DNA of 64,000 bases from Flagellimonas onchidii (GTDB lineage: Bacteria > Bacteroidota > Bacteroidia > Flavobacteriales > Flavobacteriaceae): assembly GCF_004804315.1 (NCBI RefSeq), contig NZ_SRXX01000008.1:62001-126000 (forward strand), given 5' to 3'. Under the pieces are notes generated by a model, which worked only from the letters and a program-made list of their open reading frames with translations, did not search any database and had not been told where the DNA came from. Below are positions 35,224 through 44,011 of the stretch, in pieces (position 1 is the first letter of the stretch; every line of letters begins with the position of its first letter). The position numbers and the translations under genes are program-made.

Positions 35224-37173
35224 ATGAAAACCTTAAAAACCAACATACTAATACCACTTTCTTTTTTGGTGTTTACGGCTCACGCACAGCTCAATTATCA
35301 GAATGCAGATATCAATTTTGATGATATGATGTACATAAGGGCTGCTAAACAGTACGAGACCCTTGTTAGAAGAGGAGATGATTCCCAGCATGTACTTCAA
35401 CGTTTGGGAGATGCATATTTCTTCAATACGGATATGGAAAATGCCGCTAAATGGTATGCTGTGCTGTTTTCCAAATATGAAAACGTATTGGAACCGGAAT
35501 ATATCTTTAGATATATCCATGCGTTAAAAGGAGTGAGAGATTACAGGATGGCAAAGGCAATTATGAAGATTCATTCCAAAAAACTTAAAAAAGGAGGTTA
35601 TGCCGTGGCTCAATTTCAGGATAATGATGAAAGGTTGGACGAAATTATGAGTCGACAACCTCAATTTTACGTCTCTAATCTGGCCATCAACTCCCCAGTA
35701 TCCGATTTTGGGACTATGTACTATAAAGATAAAATTGTCTTCTCTTCTAGCAGGGATTCCCTAAAATTGGAAACCCGCCTCTATGAATGGAACAGACAAC
35801 CTTATTTAGACTTTTTTATGGCTGATACAAGTCATTTAGGGTCCGATTTGGCGGATGTATCTTCATTCTCATCCATATTGAATACACGCTATCATGAAGC
35901 AGGGGCCGCGTTTATTCCAGAAGGCAATGTAATTTACTTTACACGCAACAATTACTCAAATCAAACCTTGGGGGGAGATGATGAAGGAACCAATCACTTA
36001 AAAATATATACGGCAGAACTTCGTGGAGGGGAATGGACTGAAGCTGAGGAAGTATCTTTCAACAACGAGGAGTATTCCGTGGGGCAACCAGCCCTTAGTC
36101 CAGACGGAAGCAAATTGTATTTTGTCTCCGATATGCCCGGAAGCATCGGTAAGACCGATATTTTTGTTGTTGATATCTATCGTGATGGAAGGTTTTCGGA
36201 ACCTAGAAATTTAGGTCCAACAATTAACACCAGTGGAAGGGAAATGTTCCCTTATGTGACCGAGGAAAAAATTTATTTTGCGTCGGACGGACATTTGGGT
36301 CTAGGAGGTCTGGATGTTTTTGAAAGTGATATGGGAAAAGAAGGTTTTGGCGAACCTAATAATTTGGGGATGCCTTTGAACAGCAATCTCGATGACTTTG
36401 CCTACATCGTGAACGAAAAAACACAAAGGGGATATTTCTCCTCCAATAGAGAAGGAGGTAAGGGAGATGATGATATCTATTCTTTCCAGCGATTGGAAGA
36501 AGCCTGCAAACAAACCGTAAAAGGTAGTGTGGTAAGGAGTGCCAATGCACAGCCCATAGTAAATGTCGATGTTGAACTGTTGACCTCAGATGGAACTTCT
36601 TTGGGAACAACAAGAACCGACCCTTATGGGGCATTCGATTTTGAAATTCCACTAGATTGTGAGACCACATACGCCATCAAAATAGGCAAAAAAGGTTTTA
36701 AGGCTGGAGGAGCAGGTTTTAGTACTTCGAAAATAAAAGATGAAGTCAATCAAGTGCCATTAGAGATTACCAAAGAGCTTAACAAACTTATCGTAAGGGA
36801 GAATGGAGTGCTCAAAATCAAAATTGATAATATTTATTTTGATTTGAATAAAGCGGACATCCGTCCTGATGCAGCCCAAGAACTTAACAAAATTGTTGAG
36901 GTAATGAAAGAATACCCCAAAATGGTTATCAAAATAGAAGCTCATACCGATTCAAGAGGTAGTGATCGTTATAATGAGAACCTTTCAGATAAGCGGGCAA
37001 AATCTACAGGGAGCTATATTATATCACAAGGCATTGATGCAAACAGAATTGAAAGTGCTGTTGGGTATGGTGAAAAGCAATTGCTTAACCATTGTCGTAA
37101 TGGAGTTAAATGCTCAATGGAAGAACATGATACCAACAGAAGATCAGAGTTTATTATTGTTAAACTTCAATAA
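35224..37173 (+). CDS. OmpA-family protein with TPR, WD40-like and carboxypeptidase-regulatory-like domains
   Basis: A 649-residue periplasmic/outer-membrane protein. The signal peptide ends at THAQ (residue 21). Residues 25-115 resemble TPR units (AAKQYETLVRRGDD, LGDAYFFNTDMENAAKWY). Residues 150-420 carry PD40/WD40-like strands (LSPDGSKLYFVSDMPGSIGKTDIF). A carboxypeptidase-regulatory-like beta domain follows (TVKGSVVRSANAQPIVNVDVE). The C-terminal OmpA domain has NIYFDLNKADIRPDAAQEL and the peptidoglycan-binding IEAHTDSRGSDRYNENLSDKRA. This set is the standard third member of flavobacterial adhesin-PorP/SprF-OmpA operons. A strong terminator follows 28 nt after the stop. Confidence 0.93.
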   Translation: MKTLKTNILIPLSFLVFTAHAQLNYQNADINFDDMMYIRAAKQYETLVRRGDDSQHVLQRLGDAYFFNTDMENAAKWYAVLFSKYENVLEPEYIFRYIHALKGVRDYRMAKAIMKIHSKKLKKGGYAVAQFQDNDERLDEIMSRQPQFYVSNLAINSPVSDFGTMYYKDKIVFSSSRDSLKLETRLYEWNRQPYLDFFMADTSHLGSDLADVSSFSSILNTRYHEAGAAFIPEGNVIYFTRNNYSNQTLGGDDEGTNHLKIYTAELRGGEWTEAEEVSFNNEEYSVGQPALSPDGSKLYFVSDMPGSIGKTDIFVVDIYRDGRFSEPRNLGPTINTSGREMFPYVTEEKIYFASDGHLGLGGLDVFESDMGKEGFGEPNNLGMPLNSNLDDFAYIVNEKTQRGYFSSNREGGKGDDDIYSFQRLEEACKQTVKGSVVRSANAQPIVNVDVELLTSDGTSLGTTRTDPYGAFDFEIPLDCETTYAIKIGKKGFKAGGAGFSTSKIKDEVNQVPLEITKELNKLIVRENGVLKIKIDNIYFDLNKADIRPDAAQELNKIVEVMKEYPKMVIKIEAHTDSRGSDRYNENLSDKRAKSTGSYIISQGIDANRIESAVGYGEKQLLNHCRNGVKCSMEEHDTNRRSEFIIVKLQ

Positions 37174-37201
37174 CAGACCAATATAAACCATGCTTATGAA
37201 G

Positions 37202-37230
37202 ACCTTCAATATAATATTGAAGGTTTTTTT
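37202..37230 (+). terminator. Terminator of the adhesin operon
   Basis: ACCTTCAATAT and ATATTGAAGGT form a perfect 11-bp stem around a single A (37202-37224) and are followed by seven T in total. It separates the adhesin operon from the sigma-factor gene. Confidence 0.8.
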
Positions 37231-37311
37231 GATAAAAATGGGTTCATGTGCAACCCTAAGAATTTTGATTTGTCTTTGGAATAGATGAATAAGAATTATT
37301 TTTAGCTGTCA

Positions 37312-37872
37312 TTGAATAACCGTCCAGGATTTTTGGAAGCGAACATACGTTTTACACATCAAGCTTTAGTAGAGCAAAGCAAAGCAGGCGACAGAAATGC
37401 CCAGTACCAGCTGTATGGGCTTTATGTAGATGCTATGTTCAATGTGGCGATGCGATTATTGACAGTTCGGGAAGATGCTGAGGATGTGCTTCAAGAAAGT
37501 TTTGTGGAGGCCTTTAAAAAACTGGACACTTTTAGGTATGAAAGCACTTTTGGGGCATGGTTGAAACGCATAGTTATCAATAGAAGCATAAATCATTTAA
37601 AGGCCAAACGACTTTTGTTGTCCTCTTTGGAAAATGAAGGTGAGCCTTTGGAAAATGAAGAACCTGAGGCCGTATCACAACTGGAGATAGAGAAAATTAA
37701 AATAGGCCTGGCGCAATTGCCAGAAGGATATAAACAGATAATAACGCTGTATTTGATCGAGGGATATGACCATGTTGAAATAGGTGAAATATTGGGAATA
37801 TCAACATCGACCTCCAAATCGCAGTATCACCGGGCCAAAAAGAAATTGATTCAAATTGTAAATGAACTGTAA
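37312..37872 (+). CDS. ECF RNA polymerase sigma factor
   Basis: A 186-residue ECF sigma factor. Region 2 holds AMRLLTVREDAEDVLQESFVEAFKKLDTFRYESTFGAWLKRIVINRSINHLK. Region 4 holds LPEGYKQIITLYLIEGYDHVEIGEILGISTSTSKSQYHRAKKKL. It begins at TTG 37312; an ATG at 37285 is in another frame and meets a stop at once. Its stop overlaps the next ATG by one base (TAATG), so it is coupled to the membrane protein that follows, the likely anti-sigma factor. It is not accompanied by a FecR-type protein, so it belongs to a different ECF group from the gene at 61073. Confidence 0.9.
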   Translation: MNNRPGFLEANIRFTHQALVEQSKAGDRNAQYQLYGLYVDAMFNVAMRLLTVREDAEDVLQESFVEAFKKLDTFRYESTFGAWLKRIVINRSINHLKAKRLLLSSLENEGEPLENEEPEAVSQLEIEKIKIGLAQLPEGYKQIITLYLIEGYDHVEIGEILGISTSTSKSQYHRAKKKLIQIVNEL

Positions 37873-38417
37873 TGGACAATTTTGAAAAATATATAAAGGA
37901 AAACAAACAAGCTTTCGATGTCCATAAAATGGACAAGGACAAGCTTTGGGGCAACATATCTGCCCAACTGGATGAAGAGGAGAAAGGTAAGGTAATTCCA
38001 TTGTGGAAATCATATAAACTTCGTGTGGCAGCCTCTATTGTGTTGTTGATTGGCCTCTCTGTTATAGGGCTTTTTCTCGCAGGCGAGCCTACTTCACAAG
38101 GTATTGAAGGCTATGCCAATGAAGAACTCTTTGAGATTGACCTTCACTATAAAAATTTGGTTTTTCAACAAGTACAATTGGTGCAGAACCATCCAAAGCT
38201 GAGCACGGAGGACAAGGAAGAGTTTTTGTCCTTTATGGATGAACTGGATGAGGAATATGAACAGCTAAAACTTGAAATGCAGAATAATTTGGACAATGAG
38301 CTGATTTTGGAGGCCATTGTAAACAACTATAAAAAACGTATTGAATTGATTGAGAATTTACTCAAACAAATCAATGCTTCTAAAAATGAAATGGATTATG
38401 AAGGGTATGTATTATAA
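37872..38417 (+). CDS. Single-pass membrane protein, probable anti-sigma factor
   Basis: A 181-residue protein with a soluble N-terminal part (MDNFEKYIKENKQAFDV...LWGNISAQL), one membrane helix near residues 54-72 (VAASIVLLIGLSVIGLFL) and a charged, helical C-terminal domain predicted to lie in the periplasm. Size, layout and position directly behind an ECF sigma gene suggest an anti-sigma factor, though the zinc-binding ZAS motif is absent. Its 3' end overlaps the start region of the next gene. Confidence 0.7.
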   Translation: MDNFEKYIKENKQAFDVHKMDKDKLWGNISAQLDEEEKGKVIPLWKSYKLRVAASIVLLIGLSVIGLFLAGEPTSQGIEGYANEELFEIDLHYKNLVFQQVQLVQNHPKLSTEDKEEFLSFMDELDEEYEQLKLEMQNNLDNELILEAIVNNYKKRIELIENLLKQINASKNEMDYEGYVL

Positions 38418-39486
38418 AAGGATAACGCTATCGATATTATGTTGCCTTTGGATGCTGTCGTTGTTCGCACAAAGTGAGCGTTCAAAGCAATGGGATGGCA
38501 GTTATGATTTTCCGACCACTGGGACAGTTCAAATTGAGAACAAATATGGAAACATATCCATAAATGGCTGGGACAGGGAGGAATTGAAAATTTCTATTTC
38601 CATGACGGTTACGCACAGGAAGGATGAGAATGCAAAGAAACTTTTGGATAGAATTCAACCGCAAGTAAACCAAGCAGGGGATTTCATCCGGATTACCTCA
38701 GAAATTGCAGAAAGAAGCTCCAGCATTTTTACCAGATATTTTAACAAAGCCAATCCTTTTGATTTTGATAAATCGAATATTCAGATTGACTATGAGATAT
38801 ACATGCCTATTAATGCAGAACTCAATATCACAAATAAATTTGGAGATATAATTATAGGAGCTTGGAAAGGGGACTTGGATGCTAATCTGCAGCATGGTGA
38901 CCTATGGGTCAATGATGAAATATCCACAGCGAAAATAGACATGCGTTTTGGGAAATTGAACTGTGGGAATTTGGGTTACGGTAATATTAAAATAAGTAAC
39001 GGTTCCATTGATGTGGACACCGCACAGAAACTTAAAATAATCAGCAGTGGAAATGAAATACGTTTGGGTGAAGTGTCCAAGTTGGAACTTTATTCCAGCA
39101 AAGATGAGGTGCATTTGGAGCGTGTGGGAAGTCTTCGGGGTGATTTTAAGTTTTCAAATGCTGACATCTCAAGTGTGGATTCCGAGTTGTTTTTAACCCT
39201 TAGAATAGCGGAAATAGATATCCATAAAATATTGAAACAAGATGCGGAAATTGACATTGTTCAAGAATCTTCTGAGATAAATATGGATGTTTCAGGCCTT
39301 TCATTTGATTTTAAGGCCACTTTGGAACAAGGTTTGTTGCGAGTTCCCAAAACGTTTGCCAATGTAAATACAGATATGACCAATGCTGGTCGAAAAATAA
39401 GGGAGATTTCCGCCACATATGGAACAGAACCACGAGGTGATTTCTCTATCAACGGAATAAAGGGAGTAATTATAATCTCCGACTAG
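38398..39486 (+). CDS. Secreted DUF4097-like beta-helix protein
   Basis: A protein of about 362 residues with signal peptide (RITLSILCCLWMLSLFAQ). The mature part has many short beta strands of the form VQIENKYGNISINGWDREELKISISMT, INAELNITNKFGDIIIGAWKGDLDANLQHGD. This resembles DUF4097/DUF2807-type right-handed beta-solenoids. The function is unknown. I chose ATG 38398, which overlaps the upstream gene by 20 nt; ATG 38407 is an alternative. It lies in the ECF operon and resembles in style the GIN-domain lipoprotein at its far end. Confidence 0.75.
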   Translation: MKGMYYKRITLSILCCLWMLSLFAQSERSKQWDGSYDFPTTGTVQIENKYGNISINGWDREELKISISMTVTHRKDENAKKLLDRIQPQVNQAGDFIRITSEIAERSSSIFTRYFNKANPFDFDKSNIQIDYEIYMPINAELNITNKFGDIIIGAWKGDLDANLQHGDLWVNDEISTAKIDMRFGKLNCGNLGYGNIKISNGSIDVDTAQKLKIISSGNEIRLGEVSKLELYSSKDEVHLERVGSLRGDFKFSNADISSVDSELFLTLRIAEIDIHKILKQDAEIDIVQESSEINMDVSGLSFDFKATLEQGLLRVPKTFANVNTDMTNAGRKIREISATYGTEPRGDFSINGIKGVIIISD

Positions 39487-39574
39487 TAATCAATAAAAAA
39501 ACAAAAAAAGACTATTTACGTGCAACCTTTTACAATTGCGCTTGTCTTTAACTCGACAACCTAATCAAAAAACG

Positions 39575-40234
39575 ATGAAACTAAACAAATTAACGCCAGT
39601 AGTTTTACTACTATTTGTATGCACCGCCTGGGCCCAAACGGATGAGAGTGGTGATTACATAGAATTTAATGATCGCAGAAATGTCGTCCACGGAGTGTAC
39701 TTGGGCCTTTCTACTTACTTTGGCGAAATTGATAGCAAGGATACCTATATCGGAAGCCTTAAGATAGCCTATGTGGCCAACAGAAAATTTGAAGTGGGAT
39801 TTGTAGGCTCTGTACTGTATTCAGAACAAGATAATCCCTTGACCACAAATGAAGATTTGTTGGCAGCCTACGGAGGGTTACACTTAGAGCCGATTCTTTT
39901 TAGCAAATCAGCGGTGAACCTTTCTTTTCCTATTCTTATTGGAGCCGGAGCAGTTGGTTATCTGGGAAATAACTTTGACGATCGCATCGATGACCGAATC
40001 GATGAAGATGATGTTGATGCCGTTTTTGTTTTGGAACCAGGAATGAGCGTACTCTTTAATATTTCAAGATACCTTCAGTTGGAGGCGGGTGTAAAGTACC
40101 GTTTCTCAAGTAAGTTAGATCTTGAGTTTAACCCATTGTCAAGGATTAACGGATTTTCGGGTGGTATAGGTATCAAAGTAGGGGTTTTTAATATGGGCAG
40201 GAACAGATATAAAAAACATTTACGCAATGAATAG
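39575..40234 (+). CDS. Outer-membrane beta-barrel protein
   Basis: A protein of about 219 residues with signal peptide MKLNKLTPVVLLLFVCTAWA. The mature part has alternating amphipathic strands (RRNVVHGVYLGLSTYFGEI, KFEVGFVGSVLYSE, SRYLQLEAGVKYRFSSKLD) typical of a small eight-stranded barrel. An Asp/Arg-rich loop (DDRIDDRIDEDDVDAV) is predicted to be surface-exposed. I chose ATG 39575 because it begins the signal peptide; the longer frame from 39536 adds a non-hydrophobic lead. No specific function can be given. Confidence 0.8.
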   Translation: MKLNKLTPVVLLLFVCTAWAQTDESGDYIEFNDRRNVVHGVYLGLSTYFGEIDSKDTYIGSLKIAYVANRKFEVGFVGSVLYSEQDNPLTTNEDLLAAYGGLHLEPILFSKSAVNLSFPILIGAGAVGYLGNNFDDRIDDRIDEDDVDAVFVLEPGMSVLFNISRYLQLEAGVKYRFSSKLDLEFNPLSRINGFSGGIGIKVGVFNMGRNRYKKHLRNE

Positions 40235-40403
40235 CAAATCAAAAAACAAACAGTCAATCAACCAAGGTCTAATGGCAAAGCATGTATTTTCAAAAAATGG
40301 TGCGGTATTCGTAAGGAGCTCCCAGAATGTGGAAATAGATGAATGGGCGGCAATAAACTTTTACTGGATGCCAATGCTCAAGTTAGAGAAAGAGCTTCGC
40401 TAA
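40227..40403 (+). CDS. Small 58-residue protein of unknown function
   Basis: An ATG at 40227 lies inside the end of the preceding gene (8-nt overlap) and opens a 58-codon frame ending at TAA 40401-40403, 18 nt before the TonB receptor. The translation has a basic start (MNSKSKNKQS) and an amphipathic C-terminal half (EIDEWAAINFYWMPMLKLEKELR). It has no signal peptide and no motif I recognise. The overlap, and the fact that it fills the gap exactly, argue for a real gene in the operon. Confidence 0.5.
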   Translation: MNSKSKNKQSINQGLMAKHVFSKNGAVFVRSSQNVEIDEWAAINFYWMPMLKLEKELR

Positions 40404-40421
40404 ACACCTCAATCAAACATC

Positions 40422-42764
40422 ATGAAAAACATATGTCTAAAAAGTCCTTTTGTATGGACCCTGCTTTTTAGTGCCGTATTTTTCTCAAACGCCCAAGATT
40501 TAAAACAAACGGTCAAGGGTAAAGTAACCGATATTGTCACAGGAAGTCCCTTAATGGGTGCGACCATAATTCTGTTAGATTCAGAACCGCAAATTGGAGT
40601 AATAACCGATGCTCAAGGGTTTTTTGCCATGGAAAATGTACCCGTGGGAAGGCAGTCTTTTTCATGCAGCTATTTAGGGTATGAAGATGCATTGGTTTCT
40701 GAGGTTTTAGTGGGTTCCGCCAAAGAAATCAATCTAACCATTAAGTTGACCGAATCCTTGAATCAATTGGGAGAAGTTGTGGTGCAGGCACGTAAAGACC
40801 AAATTAAGCCGAACAACAAATTGGCAACGGTGAGTGCGAGATCTTTTGGAGTGGAAGAGACCAAACGCTTTCCGGCCAGTATCAGTGATCCCGGGAGGAT
40901 GGCGCTTTCTTTCGCAGGGGTTACCAATACAGATGATACAACTAATGAAATTGTAATTCGAGGTAATGCACCAAACCAATTGTTGTGGAGAATCGAAGGA
41001 GTGGAAGTGCCAGAGCCCAATCATTTCTCTGAGGAAGGCTATTCTCCGGGTGCAATAAGTTTGCTGAGCACCAATATGCTGGGAAATTCGGATTTTTTCA
41101 CTGGTGCGTTCCCTGCTGAATATGGAAACGCCACTTCTGGGGTGTTCGACATTAAACTCAGAAACGGTAATGCCGAGAATACCGAATATGCCTTTCAATT
41201 TGGGGTTTTAGGTACCGATTTGGCTGTTGAAGGACCGTTTTCAAAAAACTACAAAGGGTCATATTTGGTCAATTATAGATATTCCACTTTGACCATTTTG
41301 AACAATATTATTGAAGTGTCTGAAGGTTCTGTGCCCACATTTCAGGATCTGGCCTTTAAGGTCAACTTGCCACTTGGAGACAAAACCAACTTCTCAGTAT
41401 GGGGTATGGGAGGAATCAGCGAAGACAATCAGGATAACGCAGAACAGGTCAATCCAAGTGTTTTTGAGGATGAAATTTTTGAATCCAAAACTTATATGGG
41501 TGGGTTGAACCTCAAACACTTTTTAAACTCCAATACTTCGTTGGATGCAGCGCTATCTTATTCTGGAAATCGTAGTGATTATATTTTTTCCTTGGATAAT
41601 AGAACAAATTCTGACTTTTATCGGGAACAAGATATTCTTCGAAATAATGCCATTCGACTGAGTGCAAATCTTAACCAAAAATTCAATGCCAAGACCACGC
41701 TTAAAACCGGGATTGTTTATAGTCGGTTGTCTTATGATGTTTTGACGGATGAAACAAGGGACACCGATACAGAAGTTTTGGTCAATGCAGATGGTAACGG
41801 AACATTTCTGCAATTTTTCTCTCAGGCCAAATATAGATTCAATGAAAAACTATCCACCACATTTGGGTTACACGCTTCCTCCTTTTCGGTAAATAATGAC
41901 TTTGTATTGGAGCCTAGGGGAGGAATCGAATACAGAATTTCACCAAAACATACCTTAAGTGCAGGAGTTGGACTGCACTCTAGAAGAATGCCTTTGAACC
42001 AATATTTTATAGAGGTTTCTGCTGGTCAGGGTAATGTGACCACTCCAAATACCAATCTCGATTTAATGCGTGCGACACATTACATTTTGGGATATGACTG
42101 GCGTATCATTAAAAACGGGCATCTAAAGGTTGAAGTCTATTATCAAGACCTGAACAAAGTGGCCATATCGGCAACACCGGGTTTCACGGATTCTTTTTTG
42201 AACGGACGTTTTATTGAGACGGCACTGGTCGATTCCGGTAAAGGCAGAAACTATGGTTTGGAGCTTACCTTGGAAAAATTCTTTTCCAATCAGTATTATT
42301 TTTTAATAACAAGTTCACTATTCGATTCGCAATATAGGGCGGGGGATGGTAATTGGTACGATAGTCGCTACAATGCCAATTATACTTTTAATGTTGTTGG
42401 GGGAAAGGAATTTAAAATGGGAAAGAACAACAACAATATTTTGGGGGTCAATGCCAAGCTGTTGTGGAACGGCGGAAAGCGAGAAACCCCTGTGGATTTA
42501 GATTTCTTTGACCAGACGGGTAGGGTAAGATTGCTTCAAACAGAAAGAAATACCGTTGAGCTGGATGACTATTGGCGATTGGACACCAGTTTGTCATACC
42601 GCATCAATAGGCCCAAAGTATCACATGTCATCTCTTTAGATATTCAAAACCTTACCAATAGGTTGAATGTGAATGAGGTTTCCTTCAATCCGGTTGCCCG
42701 AACAACAGAAACGGAATACCAATTAGAACTTTTGCCATTATTGAATTATAGAATAGAGTTTTAA
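40422..42764 (+). CDS. TonB-dependent outer-membrane receptor
   Basis: A 780-residue receptor. The signal peptide ends near FFSNAQ. A carboxypeptidase-regulatory-like domain follows (residues 28-110, VKGKVTDIVTGSPLMGATIILLD). The plug domain (about 115-235) includes NEIVIRGNAPNQLLWRIEGVEVPEPNHF and NSDFFTGAFPAEYGNATSGVFDIKL. The remainder is the beta-barrel, ending in a C-terminal aromatic residue (LNYRIEF). No STN domain is present, in accord with the FecR-less sigma factor in this operon. No SusD partner is adjacent, so the substrate is probably not a polysaccharide of SusCD type. Confidence 0.9.
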   Translation: MKNICLKSPFVWTLLFSAVFFSNAQDLKQTVKGKVTDIVTGSPLMGATIILLDSEPQIGVITDAQGFFAMENVPVGRQSFSCSYLGYEDALVSEVLVGSAKEINLTIKLTESLNQLGEVVVQARKDQIKPNNKLATVSARSFGVEETKRFPASISDPGRMALSFAGVTNTDDTTNEIVIRGNAPNQLLWRIEGVEVPEPNHFSEEGYSPGAISLLSTNMLGNSDFFTGAFPAEYGNATSGVFDIKLRNGNAENTEYAFQFGVLGTDLAVEGPFSKNYKGSYLVNYRYSTLTILNNIIEVSEGSVPTFQDLAFKVNLPLGDKTNFSVWGMGGISEDNQDNAEQVNPSVFEDEIFESKTYMGGLNLKHFLNSNTSLDAALSYSGNRSDYIFSLDNRTNSDFYREQDILRNNAIRLSANLNQKFNAKTTLKTGIVYSRLSYDVLTDETRDTDTEVLVNADGNGTFLQFFSQAKYRFNEKLSTTFGLHASSFSVNNDFVLEPRGGIEYRISPKHTLSAGVGLHSRRMPLNQYFIEVSAGQGNVTTPNTNLDLMRATHYILGYDWRIIKNGHLKVEVYYQDLNKVAISATPGFTDSFLNGRFIETALVDSGKGRNYGLELTLEKFFSNQYYFLITSSLFDSQYRAGDGNWYDSRYNANYTFNVVGGKEFKMGKNNNNILGVNAKLLWNGGKRETPVDLDFFDQTGRVRLLQTERNTVELDDYWRLDTSLSYRINRPKVSHVISLDIQNLTNRLNVNEVSFNPVARTTETEYQLELLPLLNYRIEF

Positions 42765-42779
42765 TCAAAAACAAACATC

Positions 42780-43622
42780 ATGAAAACAATCAAAAAAGCA
42801 ATTTTTAGTATTGCCATGGGGACATTATTGTCGTCATGCACCTATGAAACCATTAGGGAAAGGGTTTCGGACACAGTTTCCTCGAGAGAGTATGAATTTG
42901 AAAATATTACTGCTATTTCCGTCGCAACAGACTTTAAGGCATATGTCACTTTTTCAGATACAGAAGAAAGTGTTCGAATAAGATCTAATGATAATTTATT
43001 TAGTAAGATTAAAATTTATCAAGAGGGCGAAAGGCTTGTCGTAAAACTTAAAAATAATGTCCATATAGTGGGCGAAAAAACGCTACAACTATATATTACA
43101 ATGGCAGAAATTAGGGATTATAGAGCGTCCTCTGATGCGGCAATATATCTAGATGACCCCCTGGTTGCGGATAATGTAAGTTTAGAATTGAGTTCTGATG
43201 GATATTTTGAAGGAGATATTACTACAGCTGATTTTGAGTTAAAGGCCTCTTCCGACAGTAAAGCAGATGTGTTCCTAGATGCTGATAAAACCTATATGGA
43301 TATTTCTTCCGGAGCTAAGGTAGAAGGAGAAATAGCAACAGAAGATGCTACCTTGAAACTGACCTCAGATAGTGTGATCGATATGGTAGGCACTATGGAT
43401 GATTTAAAGGCCAATTTGTCATCTGATAGTAGGTTGAGGGATTACGGACTTGAAATCAGGGATTTGGAAATCTCCCTTTCGTCGGATAGTGATGCATACT
43501 TGACCGTTTCGAATACCATTGACGTAAAAGCAAGCTCTGATGCAAGACTTTTCTATAAGGGAGATGCAGATATTGTTAGGCAAGAATTATCTAGCGATGG
43601 AAGAGTGATCAAAAAAGATTGA
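42780..43622 (+). CDS. Head GIN-domain (DUF2807) lipoprotein
   Basis: A 280-residue lipoprotein with lipobox LLSSC at residues 16-20. The mature part is a repetitive beta-helix with the recurring short motif S-S-D (ASSDAAIYL, ELSSDGYFEGD, KASSDSKADVF, NLSSDSRLRDY, SLSSDSDAYL, KASSDARLF, ELSSDGRV), about one per 20-25 residues. This is the DUF2807/GIN fold often found in secreted adhesin-like proteins of Bacteroidota. It closes the ECF operon, 15 nt after the TonB receptor. Confidence 0.88.
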   Translation: MKTIKKAIFSIAMGTLLSSCTYETIRERVSDTVSSREYEFENITAISVATDFKAYVTFSDTEESVRIRSNDNLFSKIKIYQEGERLVVKLKNNVHIVGEKTLQLYITMAEIRDYRASSDAAIYLDDPLVADNVSLELSSDGYFEGDITTADFELKASSDSKADVFLDADKTYMDISSGAKVEGEIATEDATLKLTSDSVIDMVGTMDDLKANLSSDSRLRDYGLEIRDLEISLSSDSDAYLTVSNTIDVKASSDARLFYKGDADIVRQELSSDGRVIKKD

Positions 43623-43659
43623 GACATTCTTCATACCTTCCTAAGATAAAACCTGTTCT

Positions 43660-43950
43660 ATGTCCAAAGAGGAAAAAATACTCACCCTTCATCCACAGGG
43701 AAAATCAGGTGTGAATATTCTAAAACGGCGTTATGATTTTATCAAGAACTACATAGTAAATACCATTTCTGAACACGGAACAATTACATTTGAAAAATTA
43801 GGTGATATGGTCATTGAAGAATTGACCAATAGCTTTGATGGTAAAGTCCTATGGTACATTGTCACGGTAAAGTTGGATTTGGAAGCCAGGGGAATCATTG
43901 AGCGTATTCCAAAAACCAGTCCACATCAATTGCGGATGAAAACTTCATAA
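43660..43950 (+). CDS. Small conserved-looking protein (DUF6958-like)
   Basis: A 96-residue soluble protein opening MSKEEKILTLHPQGKSGVNI, with predicted helices and a winged-helix-like pattern (YDFIKNYIVNTISEHGTITFEKLGDMV, WYIVTVKLDLEARGIIERI). The shape would suit a small DNA-binding or adaptor protein, but the family assignment is from memory and no function is known to me. It lies 37 nt after the GIN-domain gene and could be read from the same transcript. Confidence 0.65.
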   Translation: MSKEEKILTLHPQGKSGVNILKRRYDFIKNYIVNTISEHGTITFEKLGDMVIEELTNSFDGKVLWYIVTVKLDLEARGIIERIPKTSPHQLRMKTS

Positions 43951-43969
43951 AAAAAGATTACAAATACAG

Positions 43970-43997
43970 TTTGATAGGGCTTTTCTGAATAATTTTG
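43970..43997 (+). promoter_or_regulatory. Candidate promoter of the DUF4202-siroheme pair
   Basis: TTTG (43970-43973) and TAATTTTG (43990-43997) are 16 nt apart, the same spacing as in the ABC-cassette promoter and one less than in the merC promoter. The predicted start falls a few bases before the ATG at 44012. Confidence 0.5.
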
Positions 43998-44011
43998 GAA
44001 AAACTAACGTA

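Noticed and set aside
40016..40240. Minus-strand frame near the end of the barrel gene
   Set aside because: Shadow of the coding strand with no start context.
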